Of a DNA stretch of 5,344 nt, positions 1-5,286 are shown one piece after another. The stretch is from Anaerolineae bacterium (lineage in GTDB: Bacteria > Chloroflexota > Anaerolineae > E26-bin7), in contig JAOZOT010000261.1 in the NCBI GenBank assembly GCA_029933115.1, positions 1 through 5,344 of the forward strand, given 5' to 3'. Each line of letters opens with the position of its first letter. Position 1 is the first letter of the stretch. The notes below the pieces were generated by a model. That model searched no databases and was not told where the DNA came from. It saw nothing but the letters and a program-made list of their open reading frames with translations. The position numbers and the translations under genes are program-made.

Positions 1-28
1 GCTAATGACCGGTGCTTTGCGGCCAAAA

Positions 29-44
29 ACGACTGAAGTCGTTA
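29..44. repeat. Short palindromic repeat element
   Basis: AACGACT-GA-AGTCGTT is a perfect inverted repeat, 7-bp arms around two bases (6-bp arms with a TGAA loop if folded as RNA). It is followed by TACTACGAGCG and a run of eight C at 54-61. The style, a compact self-complementary core with a conserved-looking flank in non-coding DNA, resembles dispersed palindromic repeats of bacterial genomes, but only one copy is visible here, so its repetitive nature is an inference. It lies on the far side of the terminator-like stem from the liv operon and so probably belongs to the neighbouring intergenic DNA. Confidence 0.45.
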
Positions 45-66
45 CTACGAGCGCCCCCCCCGAATT

Positions 67-83
67 TTCAGACACGCTCTGAA
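67..83. other. Small hairpin beside the C8 tract
   Basis: TTCAGA-CACGC-TCTGAA gives a 6-bp stem with a 5-nt loop. It sits just after the C8 homopolymer (54-61) and just before the larger stem at 95-120. No function is evident. It may be one end or one module of the same dispersed repeat as the 29-44 palindrome. Confidence 0.35.
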
Positions 84-94
84 GGTATAGAAGA

Positions 95-120
95 GGGCGA
101 GGATGTGAGAATCCTCGCCC
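95..120 (-). terminator. Bidirectional terminator-like stem downstream of livF
   Basis: GGGCGAGGAT (95-104) and ATCCTCGCCC (111-120) form a perfect 10-bp GC-rich stem around the 6-nt loop GTGAGA; A94-T121 extends it to 11 bp. On the minus strand the stem is followed by the pyrimidine-rich TCTTCTAT, on the plus strand by TTGTTT. Neither is a clean T-run, so intrinsic termination is plausible but imperfect. It lies about 100 nt downstream of the livF stop and is the only strong stem after the operon, so it is the best candidate for the end of the liv transcript. It could also stop a plus-strand transcript entering from the left. Confidence 0.55.
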
Positions 121-223
121 TTGTTTGCAAGGAGGGTTGTACGCTGTGAACGCCGATGACAGCAACCAGTGCCCACGTTCTCCCCTGTGGCGTGGCCAAG
201 GAGGTGACTTTGGATAGAGCGGG

Positions 224-922
224 CTATACCAGCAAGTATTTCCTCCTCACTTCCTCGTTCTCTCTCAGTTCCTCGATGCTTCCCTGGTAGCGGATCTGGC
301 CATTATCAATAATGTAGCCACGGTCGCCCAACCTCAGGGCAGAGCGCACATTCTGTTCAGCCAGCAGGACGGTTAAACCGGCCTCCCGCAACTTTTTAAT
401 TTGTTCCTCCAGTGTCCGGACCAACATGGGAGCTAGCCCTTCCGTGGGCTCGTCCAGCAGCAGGAGTTCTGGATTGCCCATCAAGGCCCTGGCAATGGCC
501 AGCATCTTTTGCTCACCTCCGCTGAGACAGCCTCCCTTACGTGATTCTATCTCCCTCAGGGTGGGAAAAAGTTCATAGACCCTTTCCTTATCCCATCCCT
601 CGTGTTCCCTGGCCTTTCTGGCGGCTATCTCCAGGTTCTCGCCCACCGTGAGGTCGGCGAAGATTCTCCTATCATCAGGGACGTAGCCTATCCCTTTCCG
701 GGCGAGCAAATAGGGTGCTTTGCCGGTTATCTCTTCTCCCTTGAACTTGATGCTACCCTGCTTCGGCGGGGTCAGGCCCATAATGCTCTTCATGGTAGTA
801 GTCTTGCCTGCCCCATTTCGGCCCAGAAGACAGACGATCTCCCCTGGCTCAACTTTGAGGGAGACTCCAAAGAGGATATGGCTCAAACCGTAAAAGGTAT
901 GGATTCCCTCCACCTCAAGCAT
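224..922 (-). CDS. livF: LivF-type ATP-binding subunit of branched-chain amino acid ABC importer
   Basis: This is the second of two cytoplasmic ATPases that power the LivH/LivM permease pair; 232 residues, normal for LivF. Walker A is GRNGAGKT (34-41), the ABC signature is LSGGEQ (133-138), Walker B is LLLLDE (153-158) followed by PTEGLAP. The switch histidine position is Gln190 in AEQN, which is usual for LivF and separates it from LivG. The Q-loop segment reads YVPDDRR (80-86), where LivF proteins more often have VPEGR or VPQGR. The reading frame stays open further upstream to an ATG at 1039, but that extension lies inside livG and does not resemble the family. The ATG at 922 follows a strong GGAGGTGA and opens with the typical MLEVEGIHTFYG. 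The start overlaps the livG stop by 8 nt, which suggests translational coupling. Confidence 0.95.
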   Translation of the reverse strand: MLEVEGIHTFYGLSHILFGVSLKVEPGEIVCLLGRNGAGKTTTMKSIMGLTPPKQGSIKFKGEEITGKAPYLLARKGIGYVPDDRRIFADLTVGENLEIAARKAREHEGWDKERVYELFPTLREIESRKGGCLSGGEQKMLAIARALMGNPELLLLDEPTEGLAPMLVRTLEEQIKKLREAGLTVLLAEQNVRSALRLGDRGYIIDNGQIRYQGSIEELRENEEVRRKYLLV

Positions 923-1658
923 CAACTTCACCTCCCAGGTAGGCTTCCTGTACCTCTTTGTTCCTCCGCACTTCTTCCGGCTTTCCTTGGATGAGGGTTT
1001 GCCCGTGATGCATGACCATGATGCTCTGAGCGATGTCAAATACCACGTCCATATCGTGCTCGCAAAACAAGATGGTCAGGCCCTGTGTGCTGGCCAGTTG
1101 TTTGATCAGCCTCATAGTTGCTGCTGTTTCTTCGGGGGACATGCCTGCTGTAGGTTCATCCAGAATTAGCAATTCCGGCTTGTTGCCCAGGGCTATCGCT
1201 ATTTCCAGTATTTTCTGATCGCCGTGAGAGAGGGAGCCGGCTATGTTGCCGGCTTTGTCCAAGAGGCCGACGCTTTCCAGAATGTCGTTAGTTTCCGCCA
1301 CGGCCAGGTTTCGAGCGGGGGAGAAAATGTTGGAACTCTGCCTCTGTTGAGATAGCACGGCTACTTGAACGTTCTCGAAAACGGTGAGTCGGGGGAAAAT
1401 GTTGACTATTTGAAACGAGCGGCCAATTCCTCTCCTGCAAATTTCGTAGGGGGGTAATCCATTGATCTCTTCGCCTTTGAAGACGATCCTGCCTTTGTCT
1501 GGCTTTAGCTGACCGGTGATGAGGTTGAACAGGGTGGTCTTGCCGGCCCCGTTGGGCCCAATCACTGCTACCAGATCACCTTTACCCACGGTGAGATTAG
1601 CTCCATACACTGCTGTAAAGTCGCCGAACGACTTGTGTACGGCTTCCACTTGCAGCAT
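915..1658 (-). CDS. livG: LivG-type ATP-binding subunit of branched-chain amino acid ABC importer
   Basis: This is the first ATPase of the importer, expected to pair with LivF under the membrane; 247 residues, normal for LivG. Walker A is GPNGAGKT (34-41), Q-loop Gln83 lies in GRSFQIVNIFPRLTV, the signature is LSHGDQ (143-148, the LivG-style variant of LSGGQ), Walker B is LLILDE (163-168), and the switch histidine is His201 in CEHDMDVVF. The C-terminal part carries the family's G-x-P-E-E-V-R-x-N-x-x-V-x-x-A-Y-L-G sequence (225-242). The start at 1658 is preceded by AAGGAG with 8-nt spacing. The stop of livM lies only 4 nt upstream and livF begins before the livG stop, so livM-livG-livF is a compact, probably coupled block. 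Confidence 0.96.
   Translation of the reverse strand: MLQVEAVHKSFGDFTAVYGANLTVGKGDLVAVIGPNGAGKTTLFNLITGQLKPDKGRIVFKGEEINGLPPYEICRRGIGRSFQIVNIFPRLTVFENVQVAVLSQQRQSSNIFSPARNLAVAETNDILESVGLLDKAGNIAGSLSHGDQKILEIAIALGNKPELLILDEPTAGMSPEETAATMRLIKQLASTQGLTILFCEHDMDVVFDIAQSIMVMHHGQTLIQGKPEEVRRNKEVQEAYLGGEVDA
928..935 (-). promoter_or_regulatory. livF ribosome binding site, inside livG
   Basis: On the minus strand GGAGGTGA ends 5 nt before the ATG at 922 (8 nt from the GGAGG core). It is embedded in the last codons of livG. It decides the livF start in favour of 922 over the upstream in-frame ATG at 1039. Confidence 0.8.
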
Positions 1659-1662
1659 CTAC

Positions 1663-2679
1663 CTAACTCCTTCCACTGATTCGCCGATTCGCCGATTCGC
1701 CGATGCGCTGATTCGCCGCTTCGCCGATTCGCTGATTCGCCGACTCGCCGATGCGCAAAAGATAACCCATCACCCCTTCTGGCAGGAAGAAAATCAGCAG
1801 GATCAGGATAACCCCTAGAATCAAAGTCCAGTACTCGGTATGTCTGCCCACAAAAGTTCGTAGAGTCACTATGATTGCTGCCCCCAACATTGGTCCGGCA
1901 AAGGTGAACCATCCCCCTAGAAGGCACATGATGAATATCTCAAGGGACAAGGTCCAGAACAACAAGTCGGGAAAAACGGAACGTTCCAATATCACAAAAA
2001 GGACACCGGCGATTCCGGCGAAGAAAGTGGCAATTACAATGGCCATGAGTTGATGGCGCCTGACGTTGACGCCGATGGCTTCACACCGCTGTGGATTGTC
2101 CCTGATGGCCTGCAGCGTGGCCCCAAAGGGGGATTTCACAATGATGTACAGGGCTACCAGGCAGGCCACGAGGACGAGCAATATGAAGTAGTAGGTGTTG
2201 TTCGTAGAGGAGAGGATGGATGGCCTGGGAATACCATACAGGCCGTCATCGCCGCCGGTAAAGTCGTACCATCTGAAAACAATGGCCCAGATCAGCGAGC
2301 CCAGAGAGATTTGGAGCATGGCAAAGTATAACTGGCTCAGTCGGACGCAAAACCAGCCGATGAGCAGGCCTGCCACCGCCGCTGCGATGGGACCGGCAAT
2401 ATAGCCAACCCATACGGGCAAGGAGGTCCTGGTTAGCACCAGGGCGGCAGCGTAGGCTCCTACCCCATAAAAGGCGCCATGGTGAAATTGAAACAGCCCT
2501 CCGTAACCGACCGTCAGGTTGAGGCTCATGGCCAGCAAAGCGGTGACGAAAATCAAGGACAGTATGTAGATGTAGAATCTGGGAACGAGCAGCGGCCAAA
2601 TGAGCAGGACGATGATAATACCCAGGGTAGGTAGCGAGTAGCGAGTAGCGAGTAACGAACCAACGAACTTTTTGAGCAT
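1663..2679 (-). CDS. livM: LivM-type permease of branched-chain amino acid ABC importer
   Basis: This is the second membrane-spanning subunit, pairing with LivH to form the transport path; 338 residues. Family motifs are clear: LNLTVGYGGLFQFHHGAFYGVGAY (54-76; canonical form GYxGLxSxGHAAFxGxGAY), TGGDDGLYGIP (141-151), the cytoplasmic ATPase-contact loop SPFGATLQAIRDNPQRCEAIGVN (183-205) and the closing FFLPEGVMG (297-305). Hydrophobic segments fill most of 17-304. The ATG at 2679 has a GGAGGA site 11 nt upstream. Two oddities: residues 8-16 (SLLATRYSL) are encoded by a 7-nt tandem repeat, and residues 309-338 are a polar tail made almost wholly of an 8-residue repeat (RIGESANQ) from an 8-nt tandem array, past the point where LivM normally ends. 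Both extensions lie outside the membrane core, so transport is probably unaffected. A 193-bp gap separates it from livH. Confidence 0.95.
   Translation of the reverse strand: MLKKFVGSLLATRYSLPTLGIIIVLLIWPLLVPRFYIYILSLIFVTALLAMSLNLTVGYGGLFQFHHGAFYGVGAYAAALVLTRTSLPVWVGYIAGPIAAAVAGLLIGWFCVRLSQLYFAMLQISLGSLIWAIVFRWYDFTGGDDGLYGIPRPSILSSTNNTYYFILLVLVACLVALYIIVKSPFGATLQAIRDNPQRCEAIGVNVRRHQLMAIVIATFFAGIAGVLFVILERSVFPDLLFWTLSLEIFIMCLLGGWFTFAGPMLGAAIIVTLRTFVGRHTEYWTLILGVILILLIFFLPEGVMGYLLRIGESANQRIGEAANQRIGESANRRISGRS
1667..1672 (-). promoter_or_regulatory. livG ribosome binding site, inside the 3' end of livM
   Basis: AAGGAG on the minus strand, 8 nt before the livG ATG at 1658, lies in the last livM codons, directly after the 8-nt tandem repeat. 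Initiation at livG therefore sits next to a potentially length-variable tract. Confidence 0.75.
1681..1752. repeat. 8-nt tandem repeat (TCGCCGAT)9 forming the LivM C-terminus
   Basis: Nine uninterrupted 8-nt units of consensus TCGCCGAT (ATCGGCGA on the coding strand) run from 1681 to 1752. Units 1, 2, 3, 6 and 9 match exactly; the others carry one or two changes (for example GCGCTGAT, TCGCCGCT). Weaker partial units flank both ends. Because 8 is not a multiple of 3, three units encode one 8-residue period, RIGESANQ/R, and all three coding-strand frames read the same peptide in rotation. It encodes residues 310-333 of LivM. Confidence 0.95.
2631..2658. repeat. 7-nt tandem repeat (GTAGCGA)4 in the livM N-terminus
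   Basis: Three exact GTAGCGA units (2631-2651) and a fourth with one change (GTAACGA, 2652-2658) are followed by a looser ACCAACGAAC. On the coding strand this reads TCGCTAC repeated and encodes LivM residues 8-16, SLLATRYSL. The period is not a multiple of three. Heptanucleotide short tandem repeats are known in several bacteria, notably the STRR sequences of filamentous cyanobacteria. Confidence 0.9.
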
Positions 2680-2700
2680 ATCGTGTTCTCTCCTCCGACT

Positions 2701-2868
2701 ACGCTCAGGGGGGCCTGCGCAGCAGGTCGAGGGTGTGGGGGCTTTGTGAGCCCTCGGCGTGAGGTTCTCGGCCGGGCTCGGCCCAAGCCCGCAGTCGAAC
2801 GGTCTCCCTCCATCACCTCCACCAGGTGGGAGGTCAGCCCATCAGTTCTGCGCGAAAGCCCTCAGGGC
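2701..2868. repeat. Intergenic repeat copy A between livH and livM
   Basis: The 193-bp gap 2680-2872 holds no gene. It shares ordered blocks with the region upstream of livK: TGCGCAGCAG (2716-2725 and 5120-5129), GGTCTCCCTCCA (2801-2812 and 5147-5158), CCTCCACCA (2816-2824 and 5173-5181) and CCCATCAGTTCTGC (2838-2851 and 5195-5208). Local structure includes the stem CCTGC-GCA-GCAGG (2714-2726), a direct repeat CTCGGCC (2767-2773, 2777-2783), a GGGC...GCCC stem around 2774-2790 and GCCCT-C-AGGGC (2858-2868). CTCAGGG occurs at both ends (2704-2710, 2861-2867). I read it as a diverged copy of a dispersed non-coding repeat inserted in the operon. Confidence 0.6.
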
Positions 2869-2872
2869 AAGG

Positions 2873-3769
2873 TTACCAGACCGATTTGAGCAGTCCTGTG
2901 GGTCGCAGGAGCAGCACAATCACTACCGTAGCGTAGGGAAAAACGATGGCGAATTGGGGCCAGAACAGTACGCCAAGGGAATGGGTCACGCCAAAGAGGA
3001 TAGAGCCGACGAGAGCACCCCATATATTGCCCAATCCCCCGATGGTCACGATGAGGAAGGCTTCAATGATGATGTGATGATCCATTCCCAGGGTGATACT
3101 GATCGTTGGGGCGACCAGGGCCCCGCCCAACCCGGCCAGATAGCAACCGATCACGAACGCTGCAGCAAATACCCAACTGACGTTGATGCCCAGCGCGCCC
3201 ACCATCTCTCTATCCACTGCTGCTGCCCGGGAGATCTTGCCCATCCTGGTTTTGTTTACAAAGAGCCACAGACCAACGGCCACCACGGGGCCAATGAGGA
3301 GAAGAAATAAACTGTAGCGGGGGAAGGCGGAGCCAAATATTGGGACTGAGCCTCTGAGGATAGGGGGTGCCAGGACCGATCTATACTCTGCGCCCCAGAC
3401 TATTTTCACCAGGTCGCCAAGGATCAGCGATAAAGCGAAGGTGAATAAAAGCAGCATCAGGTGCTCTCTCTGGTAGAGGTGGCAGAACAGTGCTCTCTCT
3501 GCTATAAAGCTTACCAGGGCTACTACCAGGGGGGCCAGAAGTAAGGCCAGCCAGAAACCGGCAGGGCTGTCACCGCATAAAGTAGAGATACTATACGCTG
3601 AGAAAGCTCCTATCATGTACAGAGCCCCGTGAGCGATGTTCGGGACTCTGAGCACTCCAAGGACGAAGCTTAGCCCGGCGCAAACGATGAACAAGATCAT
3701 CGCCCGGCTAAGCCCGACCAGAAGCTGACTGCCTAAAGCAGCAAGGCTTAAGCTTTGTCCGAGCTCCAT
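2873..3769 (-). CDS. livH: LivH-type permease of branched-chain amino acid ABC importer
   Basis: This is the first membrane-spanning subunit of the importer; 298 residues from the start chosen here, typical of LivH. It is hydrophobic throughout. Family motifs are GVLRVPNIAHGALYMIGAF (38-56; canonical NxAHG), the cytoplasmic coupling segment TRMGKISRAAAVDREMVGALGIN (174-196), GGLGNIWGALVGS (244-256) and the closing LLLRPTGLLKSVW (286-298). An in-frame ATG also exists at 3796, nine codons upstream, but it is the last part of a perfect 17-bp hairpin arm and has no accessible ribosome binding site. The ATG at 3769 has AAGGAAAG upstream (3784-3777), with the AAGGA core 10 nt from the ATG, and gives a better N-terminus (MELGQSLSLAALGSQLLVGL). 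The gene lies 101 nt after livK and 193 nt before livM. Confidence 0.94.
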   Translation of the reverse strand: MELGQSLSLAALGSQLLVGLSRAMILFIVCAGLSFVLGVLRVPNIAHGALYMIGAFSAYSISTLCGDSPAGFWLALLLAPLVVALVSFIAERALFCHLYQREHLMLLLFTFALSLILGDLVKIVWGAEYRSVLAPPILRGSVPIFGSAFPRYSLFLLLIGPVVAVGLWLFVNKTRMGKISRAAAVDREMVGALGINVSWVFAAAFVIGCYLAGLGGALVAPTISITLGMDHHIIIEAFLIVTIGGLGNIWGALVGSILFGVTHSLGVLFWPQFAIVFPYATVVIVLLLRPTGLLKSVW

Positions 3770-3776
3770 AGTGTGG

Positions 3777-3784
3777 CTTTCCTT
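3777..3784 (-). promoter_or_regulatory. livH ribosome binding site
   Basis: AAGGAAAG on the minus strand, with its AAGGA core 10 nt from the ATG at 3769, supports that start. The site lies 9 nt downstream of the 17-bp hairpin (3794-3842), so it stays exposed when the hairpin folds, whereas the alternative ATG at 3796 would be buried. Confidence 0.6.
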
Positions 3785-3793
3785 GTTGGGTAA

Positions 3794-3842
3794 CATATAG
3801 TAGCTGGGGGCTGAACGGCGAATTTCCCCCAGCTACTATATG
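3794..3842 (-). promoter_or_regulatory. Perfect 17-bp intercistronic hairpin between livK and livH
   Basis: CATATAGTAGCTGGGGG (3794-3810) is the exact reverse complement of 3826-3842, with a 15-nt loop (3811-3825). It starts 28 nt after the livK stop. Neither strand has a T-run after the stem, so it is not a standard intrinsic terminator. Stable stems in this position, after the binding-protein gene and before the permease genes, are known in other importer operons (for example the REP sequences between malE and malF) to protect upstream mRNA, giving more binding protein than permease. That role is inferred here. A small-transposon remnant is the alternative. Confidence 0.7.
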
Positions 3843-3870
3843 GGTATGGTTTCTGAACGGTGTTTGGAGG

Positions 3871-5085
3871 TTACTCCCCGCGTGCTTTTTTAATCTCTTC
3901 ACATGAGGGCATTACTTCGTCGCCGGACAGGGTCACTATATCGGTGGAGATAAGGAACTCGTATTCCGGCACTTTCTTGGTCACGCCCATGTATATCGGC
4001 AGCACGAGTTGATGGTCACAGGCTCGCATCTCTAACTCGCCGATCGGGCTATCTACCTTTAGCCCCTCCATAGCATCAATGAACTTTTCCCTGTCCAGAG
4101 CCCCAGCCTTCTCAAATGCTTTGGCTATGAGATGAGCGGTTACATAACCGTGGAAAGCGGGAAAACCAGGGGGATTCCCGTAGGCCTCTTCAAAGGCTTT
4201 GACAAAGGCCTGATGTTCTGGGGTATCGGGATAATAGAAATGATAGTCGGCAGTACCCATCACTCCCTCAGGAGCTTCAGCCCCCAGTGCCTTGAGGACA
4301 GCGTAATCTGTGGCGGTGTGAATCCAAATGGGTAGCTCTTCTGACATGCCGGTGGCCTTGACTGCTTTCATGATGTTGGCCATGCTGGCTCCACCGGTGC
4401 AGAAAATGACCGCATCTGGTTCGGCGGCCATGATAGCGGTGAGATAGGGTGTAAGGTCGGGCTCACCTACTTTCCACCACGATTCTCCTATCATCTCTAC
4501 GTCGGGCTTCAGTTCCTTTAGGTTGCGCCAGGCAGCGTCAGCTATAGCATGTCCATACTCGTAGTCATCGCCGGCAATCCAATACTTGGTGTATGGCTTC
4601 CTGGCCAGAGCAACCCCTCCGGCTTTGCCGGCCATGTAGGTGTTTTCACCGGTGGAGAAAACGTAACGGTGACCTTTCTCGCCGGTTATCTTCTCGCTCT
4701 TCGAAATCCAGACTATGAATGGCACCTTTTCTTCTTTGGCATACTCAGACACGGCCAGGGCGACACCGCTGCTGATGGTGCCCACGAGAATATCCACGTT
4801 CTCTTGCATCACCAGCTCTTTGGCCATGCTCAGGCCAACATCCACCTTGAATTTGGTATCACGGGTGGTGTACTCAATCGTCGTCCCCAGGACACCTTCC
4901 TTGTTGATCTCTTCCAGGGCCAGTTTGAAGCCGTTGAGAGCGTCCTCACCGTAAACTGCTGGTGGCCCACTGTAGCAGTCTATGATCCCAACCTTGATGG
5001 GCCGCTCGGCTTTTTTGGGGCCGCAGGCTACCAGTGATGTCACAACAACCAGAATCAGGATTGTGAAGATGGAAAATTTCTTCAT
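3871..5085 (-). CDS. livK: Branched-chain amino acid (Liv/HAAT) ABC importer substrate-binding lipoprotein
   Basis: This captures the solute outside the membrane and delivers it to LivH/LivM; 404 residues, normal for the periplasmic-binding-protein type I LivK-like family (Peripla_BP_6). The N-terminus is a lipoprotein signal: Lys2-Lys3, a hydrophobic stretch 4-18, then the lipobox LVAC with Cys21 as the lipidated first mature residue. The mature protein opens with IKVGIIDCYSGPPAVYGEDALNGFKLALEEIN (30-61), as in LivK proteins, and contains VGTISSG (101-107) in the region that usually contacts ligand, followed by EKVPFIVW (119-126), AGDDYEYG (171-178) and PDAVIFCTGGASMANIMKAVKATGM (223-247). 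The start at 5085 has GGAGGA 10 nt upstream. As first gene of the operon it is preceded by 259 bp of repeat-rich DNA. Related proteins bind Leu/Ile/Val, other amino acids, amides or urea, so the substrate is not assigned. Confidence 0.93.
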   Translation of the reverse strand: MKKFSIFTILILVVVTSLVACGPKKAERPIKVGIIDCYSGPPAVYGEDALNGFKLALEEINKEGVLGTTIEYTTRDTKFKVDVGLSMAKELVMQENVDILVGTISSGVALAVSEYAKEEKVPFIVWISKSEKITGEKGHRYVFSTGENTYMAGKAGGVALARKPYTKYWIAGDDYEYGHAIADAAWRNLKELKPDVEMIGESWWKVGEPDLTPYLTAIMAAEPDAVIFCTGGASMANIMKAVKATGMSEELPIWIHTATDYAVLKALGAEAPEGVMGTADYHFYYPDTPEHQAFVKAFEEAYGNPPGFPAFHGYVTAHLIAKAFEKAGALDREKFIDAMEGLKVDSPIGELEMRACDHQLVLPIYMGVTKKVPEYEFLISTDIVTLSGDEVMPSCEEIKKARGE

Positions 5086-5231
5086 TTTTTCACTCTCCTC
5101 CGTGATTGTGAGGCTGACTTGCGCAGCAGATCAGGGGGTGTGAGGGGGTCTCCCTCCACACATTCCCTTTTTCCTCCACCAAGTGGAAGGCCGCCCCATC
5201 AGTTCTGCTCTCAGGGCCGGGAAAAGTAGGG

Positions 5232-5250
5232 CTGAGGGGATACCCCTCAG
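5232..5250. other. Hairpin in the livK leader
   Basis: CTGAGGGG-ATA-CCCCTCAG is a perfect 8-bp stem with a 3-nt loop. It is followed within 7 nt by the next stem (5257-5278). On the minus strand no T-run follows (CCCTACTTTTCC comes next, with only four T), so attenuation is possible but weakly supported. Confidence 0.55.
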
Positions 5251-5256
5251 GCTCCC

Positions 5257-5278
5257 CGGGCTTCGCTGCGCAAGCCCG
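5257..5278. other. Hairpin at the right end of the MITE-like element
   Basis: CGGGCTT-CGCTGCGC-AAGCCCG gives a 7-bp stem with an 8-nt loop. Part of it doubles as the right arm of the inverted pair with 5118-5127. A similar GGGCT...AAGCCCG stem occurs in the livH-livM gap at about 2774-2791, which adds to the likeness of the two intergenic regions. Confidence 0.5.
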
Positions 5279-5286
5279 AGGCTGAC

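Larger units (their letters stand above)
5110..5286. mobile_element. MITE-like intergenic element (repeat copy B) upstream of livK
   Basis: The segment is bounded by a 9-nt direct repeat GAGGCTGAC (5110-5118 and 5278-5286). Just inside lies an inverted pair CTTGCGCAGC (5118-5127) and GCTGCGCAAG (5265-5274). The interior, about 160 bp, has no gene and shares four ordered blocks with the livH-livM gap. Direct repeats outside inverted repeats are the layout of a non-autonomous transposable element with a target-site duplication, but the right end is offset by about 4 nt and the copies are diverged, so this is a hypothesis. If real, it sits between any upstream promoter and livK and would form most of the mRNA leader. 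Confidence 0.4.

Noticed and set aside
198..236. Plus-strand gene start after AAGGAGGTGA near 210
   Set aside because: The TTG that follows is only 2-3 nt from the site and opens a 26-codon frame running antisense into livF.
602..994. Plus-strand open frame of 130 codons
   Set aside because: It is antisense to livF and the end of livG; a shadow.
923..1039. N-terminal extension of livF to an ATG at 1039 (271 residues)
   Set aside because: The extra 39 residues lie wholly within livG, do not resemble the family, and a strong ribosome binding site precedes the ATG at 922.
1681..1752. CRISPR array
   Set aside because: The units are 8 nt and contiguous, with no spacers and no cas genes.
1568..1927. 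Minus-strand open frame of 119 codons through the 8-nt array
   Set aside because: It is open only because the array reads the same octapeptide in every coding-strand frame; the rest is out-of-frame livM and livG.
2759..3310. Plus-strand open frame of 183 codons
   Set aside because: It lies mostly antisense to livH, has a low-complexity composition and no family likeness; a shadow of the real gene.
3770..3796. livH start at the ATG at 3796
   Set aside because: The ATG is part of the arm of a perfect 17-bp hairpin with no free ribosome binding site, and the start at 3769 has its own site and fits family length.
3794..3842. Intrinsic terminator between livK and livH
   Set aside because: The stem is strong, but no T-run follows it on either strand and downstream operon genes continue on the same strand.
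4549..5037. Plus-strand open frame of 162 codons
   Set aside because: It is fully antisense to livK with no recognisable domain; a shadow.
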